From Aurantimonas endophytica (GTDB lineage: Bacteria; Pseudomonadota; Alphaproteobacteria; Rhizobiales; Rhizobiaceae): a stretch of 64,000 nt of DNA. The notes beneath the pieces were generated by a model. The model was not told the DNA's origin. It ran no database searches and was given only the letters and a program-made list of their open reading frames with translations. The first letter of the stretch is position 1. Each line of letters starts with the position of its first letter. The stretch spans positions 558,001 through 622,000 of the forward strand of contig NZ_JACIEM010000003.1 of assembly GCF_014196845.1 (NCBI RefSeq), given 5' to 3'. Made by a program: the position numbers and the translations under genes. This document shows, piece after piece, positions 1-11,059 of the stretch.

Positions 1-2
1 TT

Positions 3-1151
3 TCCTGCAACGGCCAGGAAAGCGGCGATCTCGACCGCGAGGACGGCGAGCGCGACGCGATGTGGACGCGCCTTGCCGCCGAGCACCGCCGTGCGCCCTT
101 CGCTCTGATGCTGCAGGGCGGCGACCAGCTTTATGCCGACGACGTCCTCTATGCCCATCCGAGCGTCGAGCGCTGGGCTTCCGCACCGCGCGACACGCGC
201 GGCGACATCGCCTTCGAGCCGGCGGCGGACAAAGCCGTCCGGCGCTTCTATTTCGAGCGCTATCTCGGCAATTTCGGCCGCGCTGCGATGCGGACCGTCG
301 CGGCCGAGATCCCGTCGGTGATGATGTGGGACGACCACGACATCATCGACGGCTGGGGCAGCCATCCGGCCGCGCTGCTCGACAGCCCCGTCGGCCGCGG
401 TCTCTTCGCCGCGGCCCGCGACATGTTCCTGCTCTTCCAGGTCGCCGCGACCGATGCGACCCTTCCCTCGACCATCATGGACCGGAGCGGCGCGACGCTG
501 GGCCTTGTGCTGCGCTATCCGGACCTGGCGCTCCTCGCGCCGGATCTTCGCAGCGAACGGCGTCCGGATCGTGTGATGGGGCCTCAGGGCTGGGCTCATT
601 TCGAGGCGGCCCTGGCGGCAACGCCGCCTTGGGACCGCGTCCTCCTGATGTCCAGCGTGCCGGCGATCGGTCCACGGCTGAGCTGGCTGGAGGCGCTGGC
701 CGACATGCTGCCGGGGCGCAACAAATACGAAGACGACATGCGCGACCAGTGGCAGAGCCGCGTCCACCGCGACGAATGGGTCCGCTTGCTCTCCCTCCTG
801 GCCGAGCGACAGGAATATGCCGACCAACCGGTCACCCTCGTTTCCGGCGAGATTCATCTGGCGACACGGGGCGAGATGCTCCTCGCCGACGAGTCGCTGC
901 TGCACCAGCTGGTCGCTTCCGGCATCTCCCATCCGGCGCCGTCCTGGGCCTACCCGACGATGCTCGAGCTCTTGGCGCAGTGGGGCGAGTCGCCGCTGCC
1001 GGGCTATCCGATCCAGCTGCGGCCGCTGCCCGGTCAGCGCAGGACATACGCGGCAGAGCGGAACTATCTTGTGCTGTCGTTCGACGACGAAGCGCTGGAG
1101 GCGGAGTGGGAACTCGAGCGCAGCGGCCGGACGCCGCCGCTGCCGATCTGA
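3..1151 (+). CDS. PhoD-like phosphatase (alkaline phosphatase D family), 5' truncated by the window edge
   Basis: The reading frame is open from the first bases of the window, and the residues ahead of the first ATG at 60 (Cys-Asn-Gly-Gln-Glu followed by an acidic stretch) look coding, so the true start lies outside the window. Metal-binding motifs of PhoD-like metallophosphatases are visible: GGDQLYAD (nt 117-140), WDDHD (near nt 330) and GEIH (near nt 850). Such enzymes are phosphomonoesterases or phosphodiesterases; the substrate cannot be told. About 382 residues are visible and there is no signal peptide in this part, so this may be a cytoplasmic member, unlike the Tat-exported PhoD near the other end of the window. 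Confidence 0.85.
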   Translation, partial: SCNGQESGDLDREDGERDAMWTRLAAEHRRAPFALMLQGGDQLYADDVLYAHPSVERWASAPRDTRGDIAFEPAADKAVRRFYFERYLGNFGRAAMRTVAAEIPSVMMWDDHDIIDGWGSHPAALLDSPVGRGLFAAARDMFLLFQVAATDATLPSTIMDRSGATLGLVLRYPDLALLAPDLRSERRPDRVMGPQGWAHFEAALAATPPWDRVLLMSSVPAIGPRLSWLEALADMLPGRNKYEDDMRDQWQSRVHRDEWVRLLSLLAERQEYADQPVTLVSGEIHLATRGEMLLADESLLHQLVASGISHPAPSWAYPTMLELLAQWGESPLPGYPIQLRPLPGQRRTYAAERNYLVLSFDDEALEAEWELERSGRTPPLPI

Positions 1152-1398
1152 TCGGGCACAAGCACTCGGGTTAATTCGCCGCCGTCGCGCACCTGCGAAC
1201 CATGGCGCGAATGCGACGGCATTGTCGCAATGACGCCAGTCGCAAGGCGGAAATTCTCCAGCTGTGACCGGGCTTGCGTCAAACTCGCAAAAAGTTCCCT
1301 GATCTTGGAATGACCCTATTCCTGCCGGGGTCTGTTCAAGTTTTCGTCACAGGAGTTGCCGACAGAGACCCCATCGAAATGACTGCAGGAAAAACCGC

Positions 1399-1788
1399 AT
1401 GAAGCTTCTTCTGAGAACCGCCCTGACCGCAGCCCTCTTCGCCGGCACGCTTGCCGGTGGCTACGCAGTCGGGACGGACGAGGTCGTCGCACAATCACGC
1501 CACGCGGCATCAGGCGCCGCATCCTACTACGGCAAGCGCTTCCACGGCCGCACCACGGCGAACGGCGAACGCTTCAACATGAACTCCATGACCGCCGCCC
1601 ACCGCACGCTGCCTTTCGGCACCAAGGTGAAGGTGACCAACCGCCGCAACGGCAAGTCGGTGGTCGTGCGGATCAACGATCGCGGCCCGTTCCATGGCAA
1701 GCGGATCATCGACCTGTCGCAGGGCGCCGCCTCGCGCATCGGCATGATCAGTTCCGGCACCGCCAGCGTCAGCCTGGACGTGCTCTGA
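1399..1788 (+). CDS. RlpA-family (double-psi beta-barrel) secreted protein
   Basis: A 129-residue protein with an N-terminal signal peptide (residues 1 to about 25, hydrophobic core [13 protein letters not shown]) followed by one RlpA-like double-psi beta-barrel. Hallmarks are [28 protein letters not shown] and VRINDRGPF. RlpA proteins act on peptidoglycan in the periplasm; the Pseudomonas enzyme is a septal lytic transglycosylase. This copy lacks the C-terminal SPOR domain of classical RlpA, so septal localisation should not be assumed. It stands alone, with a 250-bp upstream gap and a small hairpin just after the stop. Confidence 0.88.
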   Translation: MKLLLRTALTAALFAGTLAGGYAVGTDEVVAQSRHAASGAASYYGKRFHGRTTANGERFNMNSMTAAHRTLPFGTKVKVTNRRNGKSVVVRINDRGPFHGKRIIDLSQGAASRIGMISSGTASVSLDVL

Positions 1789-2063
1789 GCCAGCGGCTCA
1801 CGACAAGGGGGACCGCCATCGGCGGTCGGGGAGACGGCGCCTGCACGGCGATCCGTCGATACTGAGGGGGGCGGGGCCAGCTGCGGCTTTCCCGCCTGTC
1901 ATGCCGCCTGAAAAGGCCTTTCCCACATTGACGAGTACGACCCGCCGGCCTCCGGCCATGGCCGCTCTGCGCGCCTCTACGGCGCCCGATGCCCGCCCTT
2001 GCCAGGCGGTCAATCCGCTCGGACGCTTGACAGCCCGCATACCGCTGCTACCGTCGCGCTCAT
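1789..2063. other. Intergenic region before the TPP riboswitch
   Basis: No convincing gene is seen. A 7-bp hairpin (GACCGCC, loop ATC, GGCGGTC; 1811-1827) follows the RlpA-family gene but has no T-tract, so it is at best a weak terminator. The thiC promoter should lie in the later part of this stretch, ahead of the riboswitch, but I cannot point to clear -35/-10 boxes. Confidence 0.4.
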
Positions 2064-4129
<2,066 letters not shown>

Positions 4130-4185
4130 AGGGAACGGCCGGGCCTGATGCGGGTTCTTCTGCGAACGAAGAAGGGAGATCGACC

Positions 4186-4398
4186 ATGCCAGACGCGGAT
4201 CCGAAGCCCGAGGGCAAGCCGCCGCCGCGGGACGCCGAGCCCGACGAGGACGGCGTCCTCGACAACGCCATAGAGCGCACCGACAACGCCTTCCACGGCC
4301 GCAAGGACGACGAGAGCCTGATCGGCCGCGACATTCCGCTCGATGTGCAGGAAGCGGAAGAAGAGGAAGCCAGGGACGAGGACTGGCGTAACCACTGA
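4186..4398 (+). CDS. Small acidic hypothetical protein (70 aa)
   Basis: ATG preceded by AAGGGAG at 5-6 nt. The product is very acidic and rich in Asp, Glu and Pro, with no hydrophobic segment or Cys; it ends in a Glu run and DWRNH. It follows thiC by 56 nt and ends about 20 nt before a strong terminator, so it is probably in the thiC transcript. I do not recognise the family. It looks like an intrinsically disordered protein of the kind often annotated hypothetical in rhizobia. Confidence 0.65.
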   Translation: MPDADPKPEGKPPPRDAEPDEDGVLDNAIERTDNAFHGRKDDESLIGRDIPLDVQEAEEEEARDEDWRNH

Positions 4399-4418
4399 GG
4401 AACGCCGGTCCCATTCGT

Positions 4419-4458
4419 AAAAAACCCCGCGTCAGTCCTGCCGGCGCGGGGTTTTTTT
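4419..4458. terminator. Bidirectional intrinsic terminator
   Basis: CCCCGC (4425-4430) pairs with GCGGGG (4446-4451), flanked by an A-tract on the left and seven T residues on the right. It serves the plus-strand thiC unit and, read the other way, the minus-strand leuC gene. Confidence 0.85.
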
Positions 4459-4478
4459 GCTTGCGGAAACCCGAAAGC

Positions 4479-5894
4479 CTAGCGCCAGTGGCGCACGTCG
4501 ACGAAGCGGCCGGCGATGGCGGCGGCGGCGGCCATGGCCGGCGAGACGAGGTGCGTCCGCCCGCGATGGCCCTGCCGCCCCTCGAAATTGCGGTTCGAGG
4601 TGGAGGCACAGCGCTCGTAGGGTGCGAGGCGATCCTCGTTCATGCCAAGGCACATGGAGCAGCCCGGCTCGCGCCAGTCGAAGCCGGCGGCCTTGAAGAT
4701 GGTGTCGAGCCCTTCGGCTTCCGCCTGCGCCTTTACGAGACCGGAACCCGGCACGATCATCGCCGAGACGGTGTCGGCGACCTTGCGCCCCTCCACGACA
4801 CTGGCGACGGCCCGCAGGTCCTCGATCCGGCCGTTGGTGCACGAGCCGATGAACACCCGGTCGATGGTGATGTCGGTCATCGGGGTGCCCGGCGTCAGGC
4901 CCATATATTCGAGCGCCCGCTGTTTCGAGCGACGCTTGCCCTCGTCGTCGATCGCGGCCGGGTCCGGGACGACGCCGTCGACGGCGACGACATCCTCGGG
5001 CGAGGAGCCCCAGGAGACGATCGGCGGCAGGCTCGCCGCGTCGAGGCGGACGATCTTGTCGTAATGCGCGCCCGGATCGGAAACGAGCGTGCGCCAGTAT
5101 TCCACGGCGCGGTCGAAGGCCTCGCCCTTCGGCGCCCGCGGCCGGCCGGCGATATAGGCGAAGGTGGTCTCGTCCGGGGCGATCAGGCCGGCGCGCGCGC
5201 CGCCCTCGATGGACATGTTGCAGACGGTCATCCGGCCTTCCATCGACAGCGCGCGGATCGCTTCGCCGGCATACTCGATCACGTAGCCGGTGCCGCCGGC
5301 CGTGCCGATCTCGCCGATGATCGCCAGGATGATGTCCTTGGAGGTGACGCCTTCCGGGATCTGGCCGTTGACCTCGACCAGCATGTTCTTGGCCTTCGCC
5401 TGGATCAGCGTCTGGGTGGCGAGCACGTGCTCGACCTCGGACGTGCCGATGCCGTGCGCCAGCGCCCCGAAGGCGCCGTGCGTCGAGGTGTGGCTATCGC
5501 CGCAGACGATCGTCGTGCCCGGCAGGGTGAAGCCCTGCTCCGGCCCGATGATATGGACGATGCCCTGCCGCCGGTCGGCCGCATCGTAATACTCGATGCC
5601 GAAATCAGCGGCGTTCTGCGCAAGCGCCTCGACCTGGATGCGGCTTTCCTCGTTCTTGATGCCGAGCACGCGGTCCGGTGAGGTCGGTACGTTGTGATCG
5701 ACGACGGCGAGCGTTTTCGCCGGCTGGCGCACCTTCCGGCCGGTCAGGCGCAGTCCCTCGAAGGCCTGGGGGCTGGTGACCTCGTGGACGAGATGGCGGT
5801 CGATATAGATCAGGCAGGTGCCGCCCTCCTGCTCGGCGACCAGATGGTCGTCCCAGATCTTGTCATAGAGGGTGCGGGGCTTGGTCTGGCTCAT
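4479..5894 (-). CDS. leuC: 3-isopropylmalate dehydratase, large subunit
   Basis: LeuC with LeuD isomerises 2-isopropylmalate to 3-isopropylmalate in leucine synthesis; it belongs to the aconitase superfamily. The 471-residue product matches the usual 465-475. The 4Fe-4S cysteines are visible as C352 (GSCTNGR), C412 and C415 ([10 protein letters not shown]), and [11 protein letters not shown] is present around residue 133. The start [14 protein letters not shown] at 5894 is preceded by AAGGACG; a longer frame to 5951 adds unrelated residues. leuD is not in this window. It is bounded downstream by a shared terminator. Confidence 0.97.
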   Translation of the reverse strand: MSQTKPRTLYDKIWDDHLVAEQEGGTCLIYIDRHLVHEVTSPQAFEGLRLTGRKVRQPAKTLAVVDHNVPTSPDRVLGIKNEESRIQVEALAQNAADFGIEYYDAADRRQGIVHIIGPEQGFTLPGTTIVCGDSHTSTHGAFGALAHGIGTSEVEHVLATQTLIQAKAKNMLVEVNGQIPEGVTSKDIILAIIGEIGTAGGTGYVIEYAGEAIRALSMEGRMTVCNMSIEGGARAGLIAPDETTFAYIAGRPRAPKGEAFDRAVEYWRTLVSDPGAHYDKIVRLDAASLPPIVSWGSSPEDVVAVDGVVPDPAAIDDEGKRRSKQRALEYMGLTPGTPMTDITIDRVFIGSCTNGRIEDLRAVASVVEGRKVADTVSAMIVPGSGLVKAQAEAEGLDTIFKAAGFDWREPGCSMCLGMNEDRLAPYERCASTSNRNFEGRQGHRGRTHLVSPAMAAAAAIAGRFVDVRHWR

Positions 5895-6002
5895 GGTGAT
5901 CGTCCTTGTCGGCGGGCAGGTCCCGGCCGAGCGCGAAGAGTCGGATGGCAATTGGCGAAAGCATCGGTGGCGCGCCGTCGCGGGGCGACGGCACGGGTCC
6001 GG

Positions 6003-6131
6003 CTATTGGCCGCCGGCGACCACCAGGCGGTAGAAGAACCGGCCGGGCAGGCGCACGCGATCGGAGAGCTTGGCGAAGCCCTCGCTCGTCGGTAGCAGCG
6101 GCCGCGCCCGCGGTTTTGCGATCCGGAACAT
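6003..6131 (-). CDS. Possible small basic protein (42 aa)
   Basis: A short frame starting at an ATG with GAGG 4 nt upstream. The product is basic, starts MFRIAKPRARPLLPTSEG and ends in VVAGGQ, with no signal peptide or membrane segment. It lies between leuC and the cytochrome gene, about 110 nt upstream of leuC on the same strand, and could be part of its leader. I do not recognise it; a good ribosome binding site is the main support. Confidence 0.35.
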   Translation of the reverse strand: MFRIAKPRARPLLPTSEGFAKLSDRVRLPGRFFYRLVVAGGQ

Positions 6132-6270
6132 GGCCTCAATATAGCAACAGGTGTGACGCCGGACAATCGCACCTCGGTGCCGGTCTGAAATACGCATGAA
6201 ACACCGATGCTGCATTCCGCCCGCCCAGGCCGGGAGCAGCCGGCTCATGTGTACTTCACAGGGATTCACC

Positions 6271-6756
6271 ATGCGACACAGCATCATTGTCACGTTCGCG
6301 GCAGCATGCGCCGCGCTTCCCACCCTCCCGGCGAGCGCGGGGGACGCCGGGCCCTCGGTCGAGCGGGGTCATACCGTCGCCATCGTCAGCGGTTGCCACG
6401 ACTGTCACAGCGCCGGCTACATGGAGTCGGGCGCGCTCGACCCGGCGACCGCCCTCGCCGGTGCCGGGCTTGGATTTCGCGGCCCCTGGGGCACGACCTA
6501 TGCCAGCAATCTCCGCCTGGTCGCGGCGGAGCGGGACGAGAGCGAATTCGTCGAACACCTGAGGACGCTGAAGACGCGTCCCCCGATGCCGTATTTCAAC
6601 CTGCACGCCATGCCGGAGGCGGACATGCGGTCGCTCTATCTCTACATCCGCTCCCTGGGCGAGCCCGGCGAGCCGGCGCCGGCGGCCGTTCCGCCGGGGG
6701 AGGAGCCGACGACGCCGTATATCGTCTTCGCGCCGCCGACCATGCCGGCCGGCTGA
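6271..6756 (+). CDS. Periplasmic c-type cytochrome (mono-heme)
   Basis: A 161-residue protein with a signal peptide (residues 1 to about 23, ending ASAG) and one heme-binding CXXCH motif (C42, C45, H46). Methionines in MPYFNLHAM near residue 115 are candidate distal ligands. The Pro-rich C-terminus and MPYF motif resemble small cytochromes c that accompany dehydrogenases, but no such partner is adjacent. The ATG at 6271 is preceded by AGGGA; an earlier frame start at 6196 would place charged residues before the signal peptide. Maturation would depend on the Ccm system also in this window. Confidence 0.85.
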   Translation: MRHSIIVTFAAACAALPTLPASAGDAGPSVERGHTVAIVSGCHDCHSAGYMESGALDPATALAGAGLGFRGPWGTTYASNLRLVAAERDESEFVEHLRTLKTRPPMPYFNLHAMPEADMRSLYLYIRSLGEPGEPAPAAVPPGEEPTTPYIVFAPPTMPAG

Positions 6757-6759
6757 AGG

Positions 6760-7605
6760 TCAATCCGGCACGGCGAGACCCTCGATGAAGCGCGGCGTGT
6801 GCTTGGCCTCGAAATCGGCCTCGCGCACCAGCCCGTCGAAATGCCGGGTCAGTTCCAGAACCTGGCGCCGCTCACGAAACGCCATGTAGAAACGGCCGAC
6901 ATAGACCGCGGCCTGGAGCGGGCCGAAGATCGTCACCGGCGCCGAGAAGACCTTCTTGCGGTCGAACAGATAGAGCCTGAGCGAGGGGTACAGCTCCTCG
7001 CTCAGGCGCCGCATCCGCTCCAGCTGCGCCCGCCGTTCGGCCGCCGGCAGCCCCCGCCAGTAGCCCTCCCCGGCAGCGAAGGCCTCCAGCGAATCCATCG
7101 GCATGGCGATCTCGTAGTCGGTGTCGGGCGCCTGCAGATAGGCGAGGCGCTGGCGCATGTCGGCGATCGCCTGGTCGGTGGTGCGGCCGAGAAAGTCGCC
7201 GTACTCGAAGCGCAGCACGTCTTCCGATTTCAGCATGTCCGGCAACGTCGCCGGCACGTGGCGGATCTTGTAGCCACGCGCTTCCTCATGCCAGCGATAC
7301 ATCGACTCGTCGGAGGGTGCCCGCGCCGCCTCCTCGATGCGCATCGCCGCCTCGAGCATGTCGGCGCCGCGCTCGCGCCGGTCGGTCAGGCCCAGCAGCC
7401 AGTCGCAGGAAACGCCGAGGGCGAAAGCCGCCTCCGCCGCAAACTGGGCGTTCGGCAGCCTTCCGTCATCGGAAGAGAGGATCAGCGAGACTGTCGAGCG
7501 GTCGGCCTGGGTGGCCCTGGCGAGCGCACTTTTGGAAAGGCCGCGCGAGGCCATGGCTGCGGCGAGCCGCTCACGGAACAGCCTCGATCTTTCTCTCTTG
7601 TCCAT
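6760..7605 (-). CDS. XRE-family transcriptional regulator with large C-terminal domain
   Basis: The N-terminal part (about residues 12-75) is a Cro/C1-type helix-turn-helix: GLSKSALARATQADRSTVSLIL, then ALGVSCDWLLGLTD, the signature of XRE repressors. The remaining 200 residues form a soluble domain with many Arg and aromatic residues that I do not recognise; in this protein type it is a sensor or oligomerisation part. It converges with the cytochrome gene, only 3 bp separating the stops. The target is unknown. AT-rich sequence upstream of the start (7610-7680) probably holds its promoter. Confidence 0.8.
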   Translation of the reverse strand: MDKRERSRLFRERLAAAMASRGLSKSALARATQADRSTVSLILSSDDGRLPNAQFAAEAAFALGVSCDWLLGLTDRRERGADMLEAAMRIEEAARAPSDESMYRWHEEARGYKIRHVPATLPDMLKSEDVLRFEYGDFLGRTTDQAIADMRQRLAYLQAPDTDYEIAMPMDSLEAFAAGEGYWRGLPAAERRAQLERMRRLSEELYPSLRLYLFDRKKVFSAPVTIFGPLQAAVYVGRFYMAFRERRQVLELTRHFDGLVREADFEAKHTPRFIEGLAVPD

Positions 7606-7823
7606 TGATGATCGTTATCACGCTTTGCGAGTAAATTCTCCAAACGTGACTCGTCGCATGAAAATTCGCGGGATTCCGCGCACCGCTGCTTTGGCCTAAA
7701 AGGTCGGTGTCACCTGCGAGCGACGCTGCTCCGGCATGCCACTCGCACCTCGAACATCACCACCGATTTCGCCGACGGCCGCGTGCCGCGCGGGCGGTTT
7801 CGGCTTGCCAGGAGCTAGTCGCC

Positions 7824-8066
7824 ATGGAGACACGCAGCCGGAGCCTCGCCAAGGCCGCATCGTGGCAAGCGCTCGGCCTCGTGACCATGTCGCTGCTCGG
7901 CTTCCTCTTCACCGGTTCGCTCACCACCGGCGGCGGCCTGGCGCTCGCCTCCTGCCTCCTCGGCTTCTTCACCTATCTGGTGCACGAGCGGCTCTGGGCA
8001 GGAATCGGCTGGGGCTGGTCGGCGGTGGCGCGCAGCACGTCGGCCCAGGGCGATAGCGGGAGCTGA
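7824..8066 (+). CDS. DUF2061 small membrane protein
   Basis: An 80-residue protein starting METRSRSLAKAASWQALG, the typical N-terminus of DUF2061 proteins, with two predicted membrane segments (about 17-34 and 38-55) around a Gly-rich turn and the motif YLVHERLW. The start is supported by AGGAG 10 nt upstream. Function of the family is not known; some members lie near sulfate assimilation genes. Here it is a single gene between the XRE regulator and the rplS terminator. Confidence 0.85.
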   Translation: METRSRSLAKAASWQALGLVTMSLLGFLFTGSLTTGGGLALASCLLGFFTYLVHERLWAGIGWGWSAVARSTSAQGDSGS

Positions 8067-8133
8067 TCGCCGGCGCCCCGGCGACGACGCGGCCTATCTG
8101 CCGGACACCTTCCCGATTTCTAATCCCCAACGC

Positions 8134-8158
8134 AAAAAGCGGCCACAAGGGCCGCTTT
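8134..8158 (-). terminator. rplS intrinsic terminator
   Basis: AAAGCGGCC and GGCCGCTTT form a 9-bp stem with a five-base loop. Read on the minus strand the stem is followed by TT, giving a run of five T, just after the rplS stop. It may also stop the converging DUF2061 transcript. Confidence 0.8.
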
Positions 8159-8182
8159 CGCGTCGTCTCGAACAGTTCGAGA

Positions 8183-8650
8183 TTATTCGGCGGCGGCGGT
8201 CGCCGTCTTTGCCGCTTCCTTCTCGGCCTTCGCCTTGTCGCGCGCCTCGGTGGCGATCTGACGGGCGTCGTCGTTCAGCTTGCGGGCGCGGGCATTGCTG
8301 GCCTCGACGATACGGGCCGACTTGCCGCGGCGATCGCGCAGGTAATAGAGCTTGGCGCGCCGCACCTTGCCGCGCCGCACGACCTCGACCGAATCGAGCA
8401 TCGGCGAATAGATCGGAAAGACGCGCTCGACGCCCTCGCCGTAGGAGATCTTGCGGACGGTGAAGTTCTCCTGGAAGCCGGCACCGGCTCTGGCGATGCA
8501 GACGCCTTCATAGGCCTGCACGCGGGTGCGCGTGCCTTCGGTGACTCGGACGTTGACCCGCAGCGTGTCGCCGGCGGAGAAGTCCGGAATCTGGCGGATG
8601 GCATTGATGCGCGCAGCTTCGGCCGCATCGAGTTCGGAAATGATGTTCAT
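8183..8650 (-). CDS. rplS: 50S ribosomal protein L19
   Basis: L19 lies at the 30S-50S interface of the ribosome. The core (residues 1-115) carries family signatures [28 protein letters not shown] and [24 protein letters not shown] 35-40 residue Ala/Lys-rich tail follows, as is common in Hyphomicrobiales. In many bacteria rplS directly follows trmD; here two plus-strand genes lie between them (8931-11035), so rplS must have its own promoter. Confidence 0.98.
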   Translation of the reverse strand: MNIISELDAAEAARINAIRQIPDFSAGDTLRVNVRVTEGTRTRVQAYEGVCIARAGAGFQENFTVRKISYGEGVERVFPIYSPMLDSVEVVRRGKVRRAKLYYLRDRRGKSARIVEASNARARKLNDDARQIATEARDKAKAEKEAAKTATAAAE

Positions 8651-8930
8651 GGCATAGCCTCAATTCGTTTCATGCCGGAAAGGCGTCTTAACCCCGACAT
8701 GGCCGCCGTGACGGTCAAGTTATTCTGAGGAAATCGGACTGGCCCTTACACGGCTTCGGGCCCTTTGTCACTAGGACGCGCCTGGAAAACCGCTTCGATC
8801 GCGCCGTGCCGGACACCCCGGCGCTTGCCCTCGCGTTGCCGATCATGCGATGGCGCAGTGTTTCCCGCCAGAACCTGCCGTGCAATCCGCTGGTCGGCGC
8901 TTGTCTTCGCATATCTGCCGAAAGCGTGTC

Positions 8931-9683
8931 ATGTCTCTCCTCCTGATCGCCCTCCTCTTCGTCGCCGGCTTCCTGTCGGGCGCGATCAACGCCGTGGCCG
9001 GCGGCGGCACTTTCATCTCCTTCGGCGCGCTCAGCCTGATCGGGGTGCCCCCGATCGTGGCGAACGCCACATCCTCGATCGCGCAGCTTCCCGGCTACCT
9101 CACCTCGTCGCTCGCATATCTGAAGGATATCCGGAAATTCTGGCGCAGCGCTCTGGTGCTTGCGGCGGTATCGGTCGTCGGCTCGCTCGGCGGTGCGCTG
9201 TTCCTGCTCTATCTCGACAACGAGGAATTCGCATCCCTCGTGCCCTGGCTGCTGCTCGCGGCGACCGCGCTCTTTGCCGCCGGTCCCTGGATCGCGCCTT
9301 CGCGCGACCGCGACGAAGCAGCACCCCGCAGCCGTATCGCAGGGCCGGTCGTGCAGTTCTTCACCGCGATCTACGGCGGCTTCTTCGGCGCCGGCATGGG
9401 CATCATGATGCTGGCGACGCTGGGCTTGACCGAGAGCGGCGACTATCACCGGCTCAACGCGCTGAAGAACGTCCTGGCAAACGTCATCGCCATCATTGCC
9501 ATCGTCGTCTTCGTCTCAGGCGGCGTCGTCTACTGGGTCGGCGCGCTGGCGATGATTCCCGGCGTCGCGCTGGGCGGCTATGCCGGCGTGTGGATGGCCC
9601 GTCGCGTCCCGCAGGTCGCGGTGCGCTGCTTCGTCGTCGCCGTCGGCCTGTTCCTCGCCTTCTATTACTTCGTCACCGGCTGA
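8931..9683 (+). CDS. TauE/SafE family sulfite exporter
   Basis: A 250-residue polytopic membrane protein with about seven or eight hydrophobic segments and the N-terminal family signature FLSGAINAVAGGGTFISFGAL. A second half-repeat motif, YGGFFGAGMGIMMLATLGL, is also typical. TauE/SafE proteins are believed to export sulfite, sulfoacetate or related anions. The ATG at 8931 was chosen because the conserved hydrophobic start follows at once. The gene is divergent from rplS and sits inside what is usually the trmD-rplS junction. Confidence 0.9.
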   Translation: MSLLLIALLFVAGFLSGAINAVAGGGTFISFGALSLIGVPPIVANATSSIAQLPGYLTSSLAYLKDIRKFWRSALVLAAVSVVGSLGGALFLLYLDNEEFASLVPWLLLAATALFAAGPWIAPSRDRDEAAPRSRIAGPVVQFFTAIYGGFFGAGMGIMMLATLGLTESGDYHRLNALKNVLANVIAIIAIVVFVSGGVVYWVGALAMIPGVALGGYAGVWMARRVPQVAVRCFVVAVGLFLAFYYFVTG

Positions 9684-9763
9684 AGCCGTGGACAGCGCCG
9701 ACCCGAGGCTGCGGCGCGCGGCGGCCGGTGCTAGGCTTTCCGGATCGAGACCGGAGATGACCC

Positions 9764-11035
9764 ATGGCGCGGCACTGGCCTGACATTCCCTACCTTGCCT
9801 GGCGAGAGACCTGCCAGGCGCTGCAGCTCTATACGCAGATCGCCGGCAAGTACCGGCTGGCCCACACGCCGTGGCTCAACCATTCCTGGACCGCCACCCT
9901 CTACGTGACGGCTCGCGGCCTGACGACGTCGCCGGTTCCGGACGGGCCCGGCATCGAGATCGCCTTCGACCTCATCGACCACCGCGTCATCGGGACGAAC
10001 AGCGACGGCGGCATCGAGAGCTTCGCGCTGGAGCCGATGACGGTGGCCGAATTCCATGCCCGATTCGTGGCGCTGGTCGGCGAGCTCGGCGGCACGCCGC
10101 GCTTCAACGGTCGGCCCAACGAGGTCGCCGATCCCGTCGCCTTCGTCGACGACCATCGCGACCGGCCCTATGACGCCGACGCCGTCACGCGCTTCTTCCA
10201 CGCGACCCTCGCCGCCGACCGGGTGTTCAAGGCGTTCCGCACGTCGTTTCTCGGCAAGCAGAGCCCGTCGCATCTCTTCTGGGGCAGTTTCGACCTGGCC
10301 GTGACGCGCTTTTCGGGCCGGCCGGCGCCGCTGCATCCGGGCGGCATTCCCGCGCTCCCCGACAGCGTCACCCGCGAAGCCTACGACCACGAGGTCGCCT
10401 CGGCGGGCTTCTGGCCGGGCGGTGGCGGCATCGATTATCCCGCCTTCTACGCCTATGCCTATCCGACGCCCGCCGGCTATTCGGCCGCCGCGGTCGAGCC
10501 GGAGGCGGCGTTCTGGGCGAGCGCGCTTGGCGAGTTCATCCTGCCCTACGACGCCGTCCAGGGCGCCGACGACCCGGATGCGACGCTGCTCGCTTTCCTC
10601 GAATCCACCTATCTGGCGGCGGCCAGCCTCGGGCGCTGGGACCGCGACGCGCTGGAATGCGCGCCCGGTGTCCCCGGCCGCCCGCGCGAGATCGCGGCCA
10701 CTCCCGCACCGGCGATCGAGAGCACGCCGGAGCCGACGCCGGTCGACCCGGCCGACATCCAGCGCGAGGAAGGCCCGGCCAAGGGCCGCTATCTGCTGCG
10801 GGGCGACGGGCTGGAGGCGGAGATGAGCTACAGCCGCGCCGGCGCGCGCCTGCTGATCATCGACCATACGAGCGTTCCGGACGCCTGGCGCGGACGCAAG
10901 GTCGGCGAGCATCTGGTGCGGCGGGCGGTGGAGGACGCGCGAACCGCGGGGCGGTCGATCCTGCCGCTCTGCCCGTTCGCCAAGGCACAGTTCGATCGCC
11001 ACGCCGAATGGCACGACGTGCTGGACAAGCGGTAG
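9764..11035 (+). CDS. DUF5996 protein fused to a C-terminal GNAT-like acetyltransferase domain
   Basis: The first 310 residues match my knowledge of DUF5996: WPDIPYLAWRETCQALQLYTQIAGK, HSWTATLYVTARGLTTSP, and a Trp/Gly/Tyr-rich end with HLFWGSFDLAVTRFSGR. A Pro/Thr-rich linker follows. The last 95 residues are a compact GNAT domain of the Acetyltransf_CG/YjdJ type, with acetyl-CoA loop AWRGRKVGEHLVRRAV and IPLCPFAK-like segment LPLCPFAKAQF. The substrates of both halves are unknown. It follows the TauE/SafE gene by 80 bp and converges with trmD. Confidence 0.8.
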   Translation: MARHWPDIPYLAWRETCQALQLYTQIAGKYRLAHTPWLNHSWTATLYVTARGLTTSPVPDGPGIEIAFDLIDHRVIGTNSDGGIESFALEPMTVAEFHARFVALVGELGGTPRFNGRPNEVADPVAFVDDHRDRPYDADAVTRFFHATLAADRVFKAFRTSFLGKQSPSHLFWGSFDLAVTRFSGRPAPLHPGGIPALPDSVTREAYDHEVASAGFWPGGGGIDYPAFYAYAYPTPAGYSAAAVEPEAAFWASALGEFILPYDAVQGADDPDATLLAFLESTYLAAASLGRWDRDALECAPGVPGRPREIAATPAPAIESTPEPTPVDPADIQREEGPAKGRYLLRGDGLEAEMSYSRAGARLLIIDHTSVPDAWRGRKVGEHLVRRAVEDARTAGRSILPLCPFAKAQFDRHAEWHDVLDKR

Positions 11036-11059
11036 GCTGAACGGGCCTGGCGAGCGGCC

